A DNA stretch of 36,324 nucleotides from IMG/VR virus record IMGVR_UViG_3300038428_000241, positions 1 through 36,324 of that record. One strand, written 5' to 3'. Positions 1 to 6,531 of the stretch are shown in pieces (position 1 is the stretch's first letter; every line of letters starts with the position of its first letter). Source of the DNA: a virus. The notes beneath the pieces are model-generated. The model did no database searches. It was not told where the DNA came from and saw only the letters and a program-made list of their open reading frames with translations. Both the position numbers and the translations under genes were made by a program.

Positions 1-396
1 TGGCACGGCCCTTCCGAGGTTCTTGGGGTAGTCGATCCGGCTCTCGGGAAACGTCTCGTAGTGCGCGACGTGGATGTCCACGTAGCCCTGCACGTCGGTC
101 ACCTGGGTGACCGTGCGGTTCCGATGGAAGACCAGGCGCAGCGCCTCGCGGAACGTCAGCGACTTCTCCAGGGTGGCGTGACCTTCGAACCACTCCTTAC
201 GGTCCTCGGTCAGAATCTTCTCGGCGAGTACGTAGGTGAATAGCTGCGCAGTGAGGTCTTCGGTCAGCGGGTCGAGCCACACCCTGGGCTCGACGTGTCG
301 CAGCATCTGCCCGGACATGATCTCCTGCGACGCACATGTCAGCCACTCTAGGACCAGCTCTTCGGTGCTCACGGTTTCTTTCTCCGGGGACCTCAT
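1..396 (-). CDS. Hypothetical protein, 3' end beyond window
   Basis: An open frame starts at ATG 396 and runs 132 codons without a stop to the window edge, so the C-terminus is missing. The start overlaps the stop of the upstream small gene as ATGA, the usual junction in this arm. The visible protein begins MRSPEKETVSTEELVLEWL and is mixed alpha/beta, acidic near the N-terminus, with no membrane segment and no motif I recognise. It belongs to the early-type operon of small soluble proteins. I assign no function. That it is a gene rests on the open frame and the coupled start. Confidence 0.75.
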   Translation of the reverse strand, partial: MRSPEKETVSTEELVLEWLTCASQEIMSGQMLRHVEPRVWLDPLTEDLTAQLFTYVLAEKILTEDRKEWFEGHATLEKSLTFREALRLVFHRNRTVTQVTDVQGYVDIHVAHYETFPESRIDYPKNLGRAVP

Positions 397-566
397 AGGA
401 CCTCGTGCTCCTCGACAGTCCAGCTTCCGCGATTGTCAGGCCACTGACCGGGGAGATTGCCCACCGGATTTTCAGCAGCCCTAGCCTCAGCATCACTCTT
501 CCTGTGAAACAGCCCGATCAGCTCGTCGTACTCGAATTCATGCTCCCAGACGGCGTAGACGGTCAT
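393..566 (-). CDS. Small hypothetical protein, 57 aa
   Basis: A 57-codon frame begins MTVYAVWEHEFEYDELIGLF and ends EEHEVL. It is coupled at both ends by ATGA overlaps: its ATG lies in the stop of the Ntn hydrolase gene and its stop lies in the start of the next gene. It is acidic, rich in Glu and Asp, with no membrane segment and no cysteines. Short acidic proteins of this kind are common in early operons of actinobacterial phages. I do not recognise the family. The two overlapping junctions are the main evidence that it is real. Confidence 0.75.
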   Translation of the reverse strand: MTVYAVWEHEFEYDELIGLFHRKSDAEARAAENPVGNLPGQWPDNRGSWTVEEHEVL

Positions 567-1114
567 ACACTCACCACCTTGAAGGGACCCTGCACGGAGC
601 CCACAAGGGCCTCTGCCGCCTCAAGGGCGACCCGGAGTCTCTCCTCCGGTTGCCCTACGCCCCGAAGCGCGTAGAGCGCTCCTTCGGCGTGCGCGCCGCC
701 TGAGCCGATGGTGTAGAAACCCTGTAGGGCACGACCGACTTGGAAGTCCTCGTGGACCATGTAGAGCCGGCCGCGCCAGCCCACCAGAAACGAGCCACCC
801 CGCTCGACGCCATTCTCTAGCTTGGCGAAGCCGCCGTCTTTGAGCGTCTCGCGCACCTCGTCGATGAACACGGTGGACATGAACTCCAGCTCGGCGACTG
901 GGTCACTATCAACCTCGTGCCGCTCAGGCGGGAGCTTCAGCTTGTATCGCAGGAGTTGCCCCATGCGAAAGGAGCTGGTGAAGCCAAACGCGAAATCGTT
1001 GTTCGTCCACACCTTCTCGTCGGCGCGGATGGTCAGGTAGTAGCCATCCGACCCGGCAGAGTCCCCGCCAATCCAGACCTTGCCATCGTACTCAATGCCG
1101 GCGATGCAGGTCAT
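563..1114 (-). CDS. Proteasome-like Ntn hydrolase
   Basis: This 183-residue protein begins MTCIAGIEYDGKVWIGGDSA, which fits the first strands of a proteasome beta-type Ntn hydrolase. Removal of Met would expose Thr2 as the nucleophile, and the 'GGDSA' turn follows at residues 18-22. Later, a Gly-rich 'YTIGSGGAHAEGALYAL' stretch resembles the 'G.G...A...L' helix entrance of beta subunits. The start at 1114 is favoured over upstream starts because it makes an ATGA overlap with the preceding gene and puts Thr next to Met. A role in degrading or processing host or phage proteins is inferred from the family. No ATPase partner is seen here. Confidence 0.75.
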   Translation of the reverse strand: MTCIAGIEYDGKVWIGGDSAGSDGYYLTIRADEKVWTNNDFAFGFTSSFRMGQLLRYKLKLPPERHEVDSDPVAELEFMSTVFIDEVRETLKDGGFAKLENGVERGGSFLVGWRGRLYMVHEDFQVGRALQGFYTIGSGGAHAEGALYALRGVGQPEERLRVALEAAEALVGSVQGPFKVVSV

Positions 1115-1359
1115 CGTCCCTCCAGAGGTAACCGCAGCGCGATCTCGCGAGCACGGCGTTCCCAGTCGGTTTCGAGGGGAGCCCATTCGCCGCCACAGTC
1201 GAAGCAGATCGCCACACCGGCACGAGCACCGGACGTCCACATACCCTCGTGCTCACACGGCCCCCGCGGCTGCCTGCGGCAGTATGTCTCGATCGGCGGT
1301 GGTATCGGAGGGTCCGGCGGACAGTAACCTGTCACAACAAGGCGGATCTCCGTCGTCAT
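1111..1359 (-). CDS. Small protein with paired cysteines
   Basis: An 82-residue protein coupled by ATGA to both neighbours. It has a Pro-rich stretch near residues 14-22 and cysteines arranged as C...C...CEHEG...CFDCGGEW, which could bind zinc. The C-terminus is basic and helical (WERRAREIALRL). No known family is recognised. A small zinc-binding regulator or nucleic-acid-binding protein is possible but unproven. Confidence 0.65.
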   Translation of the reverse strand: MTTEIRLVVTGYCPPDPPIPPPIETYCRRQPRGPCEHEGMWTSGARAGVAICFDCGGEWAPLETDWERRAREIALRLPLEGR

Positions 1360-1586
1360 CGGTCGTTCCCCCGGAGGGCGCGCTTGACGCCCTCAGCAAC
1401 GGCGTCTATGAGGCGCGGCCGGGCAGCAACCCAACCCGGAACGTGTACGCCGATCACGCCGTCGTCATCTTCGGTAACGCGAAGGCCCATCAGCCGCGCC
1501 AGCGCCCGGTCGAACATCACTCGCGGGGGACGGGCCAGCCGGCCTCGATTCCCTGCCGTATTGAGGGGGTCGGACAGGGTCATCAT
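1356..1586 (-). CDS. Hypothetical protein, 76 aa
   Basis: The start at 1586 (Met-Met-Thr-Leu) is chosen because it overlaps the stop of the upstream gene as ATGA. A longer frame upstream exists but reads as a shadow of that gene. The 76-residue product is Arg-rich in its first half (GRLARPPRVMFDRALARLMG) and ends in a helix with acidic and basic residues. No domain is recognised. It is probably a small cytoplasmic protein of the coupled early operon. Confidence 0.6.
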   Translation of the reverse strand: MMTLSDPLNTAGNRGRLARPPRVMFDRALARLMGLRVTEDDDGVIGVHVPGWVAARPRLIDAVAEGVKRALRGNDR

Positions 1587-1990
1587 CCGTGTCCCATCGT
1601 CTCGGGGTCGACACGCTCGCCATCTTGGCGTTCGCGGATCGGTCCAAATACGTAGTCGAGGTGCTCGGTCCTGACGCCGGCAGACGCGCAAATGGCACGG
1701 TCCCGCTCGCAAGCACCGTCGCCGTAGGCTGCGTCGTAGGCTTCCCGGCGAGATGGCGTCGCGTAGATTCCCGAGATCCGCCTGTCGAGCCGGAGCTGAT
1801 AATCCCGTTCTAAGCCTCTGAGTACGCTCAGCTCCAGCCCACCTATAGGATCGGCCTGAATTGGCCACACGCGCCTCAGGAACCACCGCAGACGGGCAAA
1901 TCGAGGCTTACGGTAGAGACCACAGACCCAGGGCGGGACGTCGAATCTTCGGAAGACCTTGGTCGTGTAAGTTTCGGTCGTGTAGTTCAT
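1583..1990 (-). CDS. Hypothetical protein, 135 aa
   Basis: The start is placed at ATG 1990 (MNYTTETYTTKVFRRF) because it forms an ATGA overlap with the previous gene; an in-frame ATG five codons upstream is also possible. The protein has an aromatic and basic N-terminal third (PPWVCGLYRKPRFARLRWF) and a charged, helical remainder. 'YDAAYGDGACERDRAICASAG' resembles the short degenerate motifs of small actinophage proteins but gives no function. No membrane segment is evident. Confidence 0.6.
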   Translation of the reverse strand: MNYTTETYTTKVFRRFDVPPWVCGLYRKPRFARLRWFLRRVWPIQADPIGGLELSVLRGLERDYQLRLDRRISGIYATPSRREAYDAAYGDGACERDRAICASAGVRTEHLDYVFGPIRERQDGERVDPETMGHG

Positions 1991-2136
1991 CGTTTGTCCG
2001 TCCATGAACAGGTGAAGACACGGCCGTAGGGGAGCCGGAGCATCGCGAGGTATCGGCGGCGTCGGAGTACCTCCAGGTTGGCCCAGCCGCCAACGCCGGG
2101 GCGAGTCACGTCCAGTCCGAGTGGGCCGATCCTCAT
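1987..2136 (-). CDS. Small basic protein, 49 aa
   Basis: A 49-residue frame starting MRIGPLGLDVTRPGVGGWAN, with ATGA overlaps at both ends. It contains the basic run VLRRRRYLAMLRLPYGR and no recognisable domain. The upstream extension of the frame is Arg/Pro/Gly-rich and antisense-like, so the coupled ATG is preferred. Function unknown; support comes mainly from position in the coupled train. Confidence 0.5.
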   Translation of the reverse strand: MRIGPLGLDVTRPGVGGWANLEVLRRRRYLAMLRLPYGRVFTCSWTDKR

Positions 2137-2282
2137 TGTGACTTCACGCTCGCTTCCCTGACCTTCCGATCTTCCTCGGCGACCCGTTCGATGAGGGCCT
2201 GGAGCCGCTCGCAGAGAGACTCCCGGAGGATGGACCCGGGAGGGTTTTCCTTCGACCAGCGTGCCTCTGGAAGGGGGGTCAT
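2133..2282 (-). CDS. Small helical protein, 49 aa
   Basis: A 49-residue protein beginning MTPLPEARWSKENPPG. Its C-terminal two thirds look like one amphipathic or coiled-coil helix (ESLCERLQALIERVAEEDRKV). ATG 2282 overlaps the stop of the endonuclease VII gene as ATGA, and its own stop overlaps the next start. Function unknown. A small helical partner of a neighbouring nuclease is conceivable but not shown. Confidence 0.55.
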   Translation of the reverse strand: MTPLPEARWSKENPPGSILRESLCERLQALIERVAEEDRKVREASVKSQ

Positions 2283-2788
2283 GCGGTGACCGTGCCAATC
2301 GGGGTGTGGGAGGCGACGTAGCAAAGCGCGCGTTCTAGGCTCTCGGGAGAATCACCGAGCTGGCCGAGGCCGGCGTTGCAGGAAAAGCAGAGCAGTCCGC
2401 GGATCTCCCCGGTGTCGTGGTCGTGGTCTACTTGTAGGGAGCCCCAGCGGCCGGCTTTAGGCGGTCTACCGCAGATCGCGCAGATGCCACCCTGTCCGTC
2501 CCAGATCACATTGTAGTCGGCCGTCGTGATCCCGTAGCGTTTCTGGAGGGTGTACGCGGCAGCTCTTTGGAGGTAACGAGTGCGCGCCTCGATGTTCGCA
2601 TCGCGTTTGGCCTGATACCGCTCGGTTCTGGTGCGAGCCTCCTCAGGTGAGCGTTCCCTACAGATTTTCGCGTTAGTCCTCTTACAGGGCTTGCACCAGG
2701 GATAGAGACCGTCCCTACGGCTCCGGTCCCGCCCGAACTCGGAGCGGGGTTTCGTCGTCTGACAGCGGGTGCAGTGCTTGATGGACAT
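2279..2788 (-). CDS. Recombination endonuclease VII-like nuclease
   Basis: A 169-residue nuclease with an N-terminal zinc ribbon (C6, C9, C32, C35) and a C-terminal endonuclease VII/HNH core: 'CAIC' at 103-106, 'DHDH' at 121-124, and 'CFSCNAGLGQLGD' near 134-146. The second cysteine pair and Asn138 complete the metal-binding fold. T4 endonuclease VII resolves branched DNA before packaging; many phage relatives act as HNH or homing-type nucleases instead. The start at 2788 makes a TGATG overlap with the upstream HNH-like gene. Resolvase versus HNH-type nuclease cannot be separated by sequence alone. Confidence 0.85.
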   Translation of the reverse strand: MSIKHCTRCQTTKPRSEFGRDRSRRDGLYPWCKPCKRTNAKICRERSPEEARTRTERYQAKRDANIEARTRYLQRAAAYTLQKRYGITTADYNVIWDGQGGICAICGRPPKAGRWGSLQVDHDHDTGEIRGLLCFSCNAGLGQLGDSPESLERALCYVASHTPIGTVTA

Positions 2789-3261
2789 CAGACCACCGGG
2801 ACCCCAGTGTTGGACCGGGCCATCGCTATCTGCCGGCCCGGCTTGGCGACGCGCAGCACAGCCCACTCCGGTGTCGGCAGGCTGTGAATCCCCTCGGTTC
2901 CTCTGTGGTGAAGCCGGCAAAGAGGCTCCAGCGAGTTGACCTGCTCGCCGTGCTCGTTGACTGCGGGCACCCCCTCGACGAATTCCTGGAACTGCTCGTC
3001 CGTCAGGTGCAGCCCGTACGCGGCATTCAGCCTATCTACCGACACGTCGTTGATGTGGGCGAACTCGACGACGCTATGGTGCAGCTCCACCGGTCCCTCG
3101 TGGTAGTCGCTGTCCACCACGCACTTGAGCAGACCCGCCTTCTTGAGACGCGCTTTGGCCTCGCGGAAGAAATGATAGTTCGGATCATTCTCCCGGGGTT
3201 CGTGGGCAGGCCACCTCTCAATGAACCGGATCGTCACGAGCTGTTCATGGGTCTCAGTCAT
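2788..3261 (-). CDS. HNH-like nuclease family protein
   Basis: A 157-residue protein with a mid-protein 'ELHHSVVEFAHIND' (59-72) and later 'LEPLCRLHHRGTEGIHSLP' (111-129). The paired histidines before and after a long helical insert fit an atypical HNH nuclease in which 'HH' replaces the usual DH and 'CRLHH' supplies the second metal or DNA contact. The start at 3261 (MTETHEQLVTIRF) is chosen over the upstream frame, which is Arg/Ser-rich shadow sequence; it overlaps the preceding gene by 8 bases. It sits directly before the endonuclease VII gene. Activity is inferred from the motifs only. Confidence 0.65.
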   Translation of the reverse strand: MTETHEQLVTIRFIERWPAHEPRENDPNYHFFREAKARLKKAGLLKCVVDSDYHEGPVELHHSVVEFAHINDVSVDRLNAAYGLHLTDEQFQEFVEGVPAVNEHGEQVNSLEPLCRLHHRGTEGIHSLPTPEWAVLRVAKPGRQIAMARSNTGVPVV

Positions 3262-3559
3262 GGTGAACGTAGTCCTCGAAGCCGCGATCGTGGATGAGCG
3301 CTTCCATCGCGTCGAGCATGTCCGACTTGGTGATCGCCGCCTCGGTGATCGGGTGCATCGGTCCGGGAGTCCTGTCCACGTAGTGTTCGGGGTCATCCTC
3401 GGCGATGACTGTGAGGATCGGTCCGTGCGAGCGCTCCTGCCGCTGGATGCTCCTGTGAGAGCCCTCCCAGTCGAGCTTGTGTAGAAGTGACTGGAGATTC
3501 CGTCGGGACAATCGGACGACGATCTCGGTAGGCAGGTTATCGCGGATTTCGAGCTTCAT
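3254..3559 (-). CDS. Hypothetical protein, 101 aa
   Basis: A 101-residue acidic protein starting MKLEIRDNLPTEIVVRLSRR with an ATGA-coupled start. A beta-rich N-terminus is followed by a His/Glu-rich helical C-terminus ending FEDYVHHD. No membrane segment, signal or known motif. Its layout resembles small early proteins of actinobacterial phages, but I cannot name a family. Confidence 0.65.
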   Translation of the reverse strand: MKLEIRDNLPTEIVVRLSRRNLQSLLHKLDWEGSHRSIQRQERSHGPILTVIAEDDPEHYVDRTPGPMHPITEAAITKSDMLDAMEALIHDRGFEDYVHHD

Positions 3560-3786
3560 CGTTCCTCCACGGGCTTGTACTTTGCTAGCCGTCGCCGTAT
3601 GCTGTGGTCGCCGGTACGCTCACCTGTCGAGGTGACGCAGTAGTCACCCACCCGCGCCCCGCAGTCCGGACAGGGAAGCTTCCCGGGATCACGGAAGTCT
3701 TCATCCACGTCGATAGCGAGCTGGATGGCCAGCTCCGAGAGTTCCAGACTCTCCTCAGCGAACTCCCGGTACCCCTCGGCGGACAT
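3556..3786 (-). CDS. Small zinc-finger protein
   Basis: A 76-residue protein from ATG 3786, which forms a TGATG junction with the upstream gene. The first half is an acidic helix (EFAEESLELSELAIQLAIDVDED). The second holds a likely zinc site: C39, C42, C50 and H61 in 'CPDCGARVGDYC...GDHSIRRR'. This C-x2-C-x7-C-x10-H pattern followed by arginines recurs in small actinobacterial and actinophage zinc proteins of unknown role. DNA or RNA binding is a reasonable guess. The longer upstream frame is rejected because it overlaps its neighbour out of frame. Confidence 0.7.
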   Translation of the reverse strand: MSAEGYREFAEESLELSELAIQLAIDVDEDFRDPGKLPCPDCGARVGDYCVTSTGERTGDHSIRRRLAKYKPVEER

Positions 3787-4034
3787 CAGTCCACCACCGG
3801 AAGGCCATGAAGGAACCGTTCGAGATCCCAGCGATAGACGACGGGTCCGTGCGGGCCGCAGCCGTCCGGCACGTACTTCTGAAACACGTGATCCCAGTAG
3901 CGCCCCTCGCACAATGTGACGGTCTGTCCATCCATCCACCTCCCGAAGGAATCGAACTGGTCCTTCAGGATTTCGCGCAACTGGGACTCTGGATAGCCGG
4001 ATCGGCAGACAGGGCTGGGTAGAGGATGTGTCAT
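3786..4034 (-). CDS. Hypothetical protein, 82 aa
   Basis: An 82-residue protein beginning [19 protein letters not shown], coupled at both ends. '[20 protein letters not shown]' in the middle and the hydrophobic, Pro/Gly-containing C-terminus suggest a compact beta-rich fold. No catalytic motif is seen. It belongs to the same early operon. Confidence 0.65.
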   Translation of the reverse strand: MTHPLPSPVCRSGYPESQLREILKDQFDSFGRWMDGQTVTLCEGRYWDHVFQKYVPDGCGPHGPVVYRWDLERFLHGLPVVD

Positions 4035-4357
4035 AGCTTCGCCGCCAACTCTTCAGGGGCGTGCTTTTGGAGAAACTGGACAGCGTCCCGAACGCGCTTA
4101 GCTAGCTCTACACTGCGCTTGTTCCACCCCTGCTCCTCCGAGCGCACATTCCCGGGCTCGTAGTTGCCGTCGTTGTCTATACGGTCCAGGGTGTACCCGT
4201 CACCAGGGCATTCGCCTACGTCTTCCAGGAAGGCTCTAAAGTCGGTCCACCTCTCGCACACCGTGATGCCACGGCCGCCGTAATCCTTGTACGCATGAGA
4301 ACTGGGCCTAGTGAAACCGATCTTGGTACCGGGCGGGATCACAGTCGGTCGACCCAT
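4031..4357 (-). CDS. HNH-type endonuclease, 'YKDYGGRGI' family
   Basis: A 108-residue protein from ATG 4357, which overlaps the preceding stop as ATGA. '[16 protein letters not shown]', then '[20 protein letters not shown]' and '[17 protein letters not shown]', are typical of a widespread phage and bacterial family of short HNH-like endonucleases. In these the '[14 protein letters not shown]' stretch forms the active site. Many members are free-standing or intron-linked homing nucleases. No intron or split gene is seen next to it. Length is typical of the family. Confidence 0.75.
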   Translation of the reverse strand: MGRPTVIPPGTKIGFTRPSSHAYKDYGGRGITVCERWTDFRAFLEDVGECPGDGYTLDRIDNDGNYEPGNVRSEEQGWNKRSVELAKRVRDAVQFLQKHAPEELAAKL

Positions 4358-4524
4358 CAGGCGGCCCTCGTGTCCCGCAGGGAGGTGCATGGGCGCCCGT
4401 TACGGGTCGTCGCCGCAGCCGCCACGTGAATGGGGCGGGTAGGAGTCGCCCCCGGCTGCCGGTTTACCACGAGCCCGCGACGACGGTGATCACCCGTGCG
4501 GAGCTGCGGCCCATGAAAGTTCAT
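4357..4524 (-). CDS. Small basic protein, 55 aa
   Basis: A 55-residue frame from ATG 4524 ([17 protein letters not shown]) with ATGA overlaps to both neighbours. It is rich in Arg, Thr and Ala and has low complexity, so coding evidence other than the junctions is weak. It may bind nucleic acid, or may simply be a filler frame that keeps translation coupled. Confidence 0.45.
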   Translation of the reverse strand: MNFHGPQLRTGDHRRRGLVVNRQPGATPTRPIHVAAAATTRNGRPCTSLRDTRAA

Positions 4525-4808
4525 GCTGTCTCCAAGGGATCGTCGTACCGCTGATCCTTCCAGCCGTGCTCGGCCACCGGGCGACACATCGACTCGGGCA
4601 GAACGATCATGCTGATCGGCGGTATTGGCTCGGAGAACATCGCCAGCTCGATCCGTCCGCCCTCAGCGATCACGCGACGGTCTTTGTCGTCTAGCTCGTA
4701 GACGACCCGGATCTGGCCGGGCGCAATGCGCTGGCACCAGAGATCCCCTATACCCGGAGCCGGCCCGCGGTAGATCACGTCGCTGCCCTTGTGACGTACC
4801 GGCCTCAT
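4521..4808 (-). CDS. Hypothetical protein, 95 aa
   Basis: A 95-residue protein starting MRPVRHKGSDVIYRGPAPGI and coupled by ATGA to the metallophosphoesterase gene. The 'QIRVVYELDDKDRRVIAEGGRI' segment suggests paired beta strands. The C-terminus contains single Cys and His residues without a clear zinc pattern. Function is not recognised. The coupling suggests production in step with the metallophosphoesterase. Confidence 0.65.
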   Translation of the reverse strand: MRPVRHKGSDVIYRGPAPGIGDLWCQRIAPGQIRVVYELDDKDRRVIAEGGRIELAMFSEPIPPISMIVLPESMCRPVAEHGWKDQRYDDPLETA

Positions 4809-6073
4809 GCCGTCCTCACGTTGTGGACTACGGGCGGTTTGCGATCTCGGCGGTCGTCGAAGTAGATCCGACTGTCCTCCGTGATACCGTGCTTCGCGCT
4901 GATGAGGAGGACTCTTTGCTGCGGCCTCGAAGCAGCAACGATGTGCTTGGAAAGGTTGTTCCCGCCGACCCAGTCGCCGGATACGAAAAACTCACCACCA
5001 CTACCATTCGGAATGGAGGCAGGTTGATGATGATGCCCGAGCAGACAATAGTCGTAGACCGTTTCCGCCAGGCGCATCGCGCGCCCGTCAAAGCGCACGA
5101 GACCGTAGAAGGGAATGCTCATCTGGCCCTTGATCTCGTCGCCGTGGATCACAAGGAACTTGTGCCCGAGCGTCTCGAACAGGAGCGCCCCGGCCGCCTC
5201 GTTCACCCGGAGGTCTATCGCGTGCTCGCGAAGCGCGTCGAAGATCAACTCGGTGACCAGCCAGTCCCACGAGTAGTCGGCAGGGATGGCGCCGGCACGC
5301 TTGCCGCCGACCTTGCCGTGGTTACCGGGGACTCCGTACAGGGCCACCCGCTGGACGTCGAGGTCCTTGTGCGCGAACTCGATCAGATACCCCAGAGCCG
5401 AGCCCAGCTTCACGCGGAGGTCAAGTACCTGTCGGATCGGGTGCTTTTCCAGCTGCCACGCCTGGCCGGCAAAGATCTGGTCTCCCTCCACGAGATCCCC
5501 GCCAAGCACGATATGCAGCTCCGTGAACTGCGTGGTCGCCGCCCGATCCGCGAGGAGGGCGGACACCTTCTCGACGTAAGCCGCGAGGCGTGCGTCGAAT
5601 ATCCCCTCGTCGAAAGCGCCGCGCCCGAGAGCGACATCCTCGTGGCTGACGTGCTGTCCATACTGAAGGTCGAAGATTGGCAGGACGACGGAACGCTCGG
5701 GGCGCTTCGCCAGGTTCTTCACGCGCGAATCGCGCTTGCGGTAGCTCGGCGTCTTCACCGGCACGCGCGCCGCCTCGACCATCTCGCTCACCCACTCCTG
5801 CCGCTTCCCGAGCAGCTCGACGAGCTTCTTGTGATCGCGGCGTAGCTCCCGCAGCTCGGCGTCCTTCGACGCGAGGGTGAACTGGAGAGACTGGTCCCGC
5901 TCCCCGTAGAACAGAGCCGCCAGCTCTGGGTCCTTCTTGGCCCAGCCCCGGAGCGTCGTCTCGCCCCAGCCCAGGGCGTCGGCCGTCTGCCGTATGGAGC
6001 CGGCGTTCGCGTAAGCCTCCGCAATCACGTCGTTGGATGGCCTGGTCACGGTCCTCCTCGGATTGGTCGCCAT
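4805..6073 (-). CDS. Metallophosphoesterase with N-terminal HTH
   Basis: A 422-residue protein from ATG 6073. Residues about 14-46 look like a helix-turn-helix (SIRQTADALGWGETTLRGW); a charged helix follows (60-105). Calcineurin-like metal motifs come in order: 'DLQYGQH' (D135, H141), 'GGDLVEGD' (192-198), 'GNHGK' (250-254), 'IHGDE' (309-313) and 'GHHHQ' (346-350). The family hydrolyses phosphoesters with two metal ions; the HTH points to DNA as substrate or anchor, so a DNA-processing nuclease or phosphatase is likely. The frame stays open upstream through the repeat array to GTG 6238, so a longer N-terminus cannot be excluded. No strong ribosome site precedes ATG 6073. Confidence 0.8.
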   Translation of the reverse strand: MATNPRRTVTRPSNDVIAEAYANAGSIRQTADALGWGETTLRGWAKKDPELAALFYGERDQSLQFTLASKDAELRELRRDHKKLVELLGKRQEWVSEMVEAARVPVKTPSYRKRDSRVKNLAKRPERSVVLPIFDLQYGQHVSHEDVALGRGAFDEGIFDARLAAYVEKVSALLADRAATTQFTELHIVLGGDLVEGDQIFAGQAWQLEKHPIRQVLDLRVKLGSALGYLIEFAHKDLDVQRVALYGVPGNHGKVGGKRAGAIPADYSWDWLVTELIFDALREHAIDLRVNEAAGALLFETLGHKFLVIHGDEIKGQMSIPFYGLVRFDGRAMRLAETVYDYCLLGHHHQPASIPNGSGGEFFVSGDWVGGNNLSKHIVAASRPQQRVLLISAKHGITEDSRIYFDDRRDRKPPVVHNVRTA

Positions 6074-6079
6074 GCCGGG

Positions 6080-6252
6080 AAAGTTAGACGCCCGACCCAC
6101 ACTCTCTGTTCGTTTGGGTTCCACGGGATCGAAAGCTAGACCCCCGACCGACACCCCTTGCTCGTTTCGGTTCGTAGCCACAAGATCAAAGCTAGGTGGG
6201 CGGGCGACGCACCTTGCTCGTTTGGGGTTCTCGGGCACATCCTCAAACTTAG
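6080..6252 (-). repeat. Four-unit imperfect tandem repeat at gene start
   Basis: On the plus strand AAAG(T/C)TAG-like elements begin at 6080, 6132 and 6188, with a variant AAACTTAG at 6245 (spacing 52, 56 and 57). Between them recurs a (C)TCGTTTGGGTTC-like element followed by GC-rich sequence. On the minus strand each unit reads CTAG-CTTT, then GTG (or ATG in the last), then an AAC-CCC-AAACGA-like stretch. In the open frame this gives protein units of about 19, 19 and 17 residues with 'F-x-x-V/M...N-x-R'. It could be duplicated gene-start sequence, an operator or iteron array, or N-terminal coding repeats. Confidence 0.7.
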
Positions 6253-6329
6253 GCGCGAAGGCGAAACCCGCTTACGACGCCCGGCTGCTAGATCTACGCG
6301 TTAGAGCGGGTACAGAGCTAGCCGGACAC

Positions 6330-6515
6330 TCACGACGCCCTACGGAGCATCCAGAGAAGCAGTGGGATGTCGCGCTTGCTCCTATTGCACGGGCGACAGG
6401 CACTCGTGAGGTTGGCCCATTCGGTTATCCCGCCGCGGGCCACCGGCTCGATGTGATCGACCTGCTCGTGTGGAGCGCCGCAGTAGGCGCAGGGGTCGTG
6501 TTCGAGAAGTGCCAC
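6330..6515 (-). CDS. Mini-HNH endonuclease
   Basis: A 61-residue protein consisting almost only of an HNH core: 'CAYCG' (9-13), 'VDHIEPVARGG' (19-29) and 'NLTSACRPCNRSKRD' (35-49). The two CxxC-type pairs hold the structural zinc and His21 is the likely catalytic base. Stand-alone HNH proteins of this size occur in many phages. It lies 16 bp after the papain-like protease gene and is followed on the minus strand by about 75 bp and the repeat array. Targets are unknown. Confidence 0.8.
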   Translation of the reverse strand: MALLEHDPCAYCGAPHEQVDHIEPVARGGITEWANLTSACRPCNRSKRDIPLLLWMLRRAS

Positions 6516-6531
6516 AGGGCGCGGCCGTCCG

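Noticed and set aside
4625-5845. Plus-strand open frame of 406 codons
   Set aside because: It lies opposite the metallophosphoesterase with clear motifs on the minus strand. Composition is Arg/Leu/Val-rich and typical of GC-rich antisense frames.
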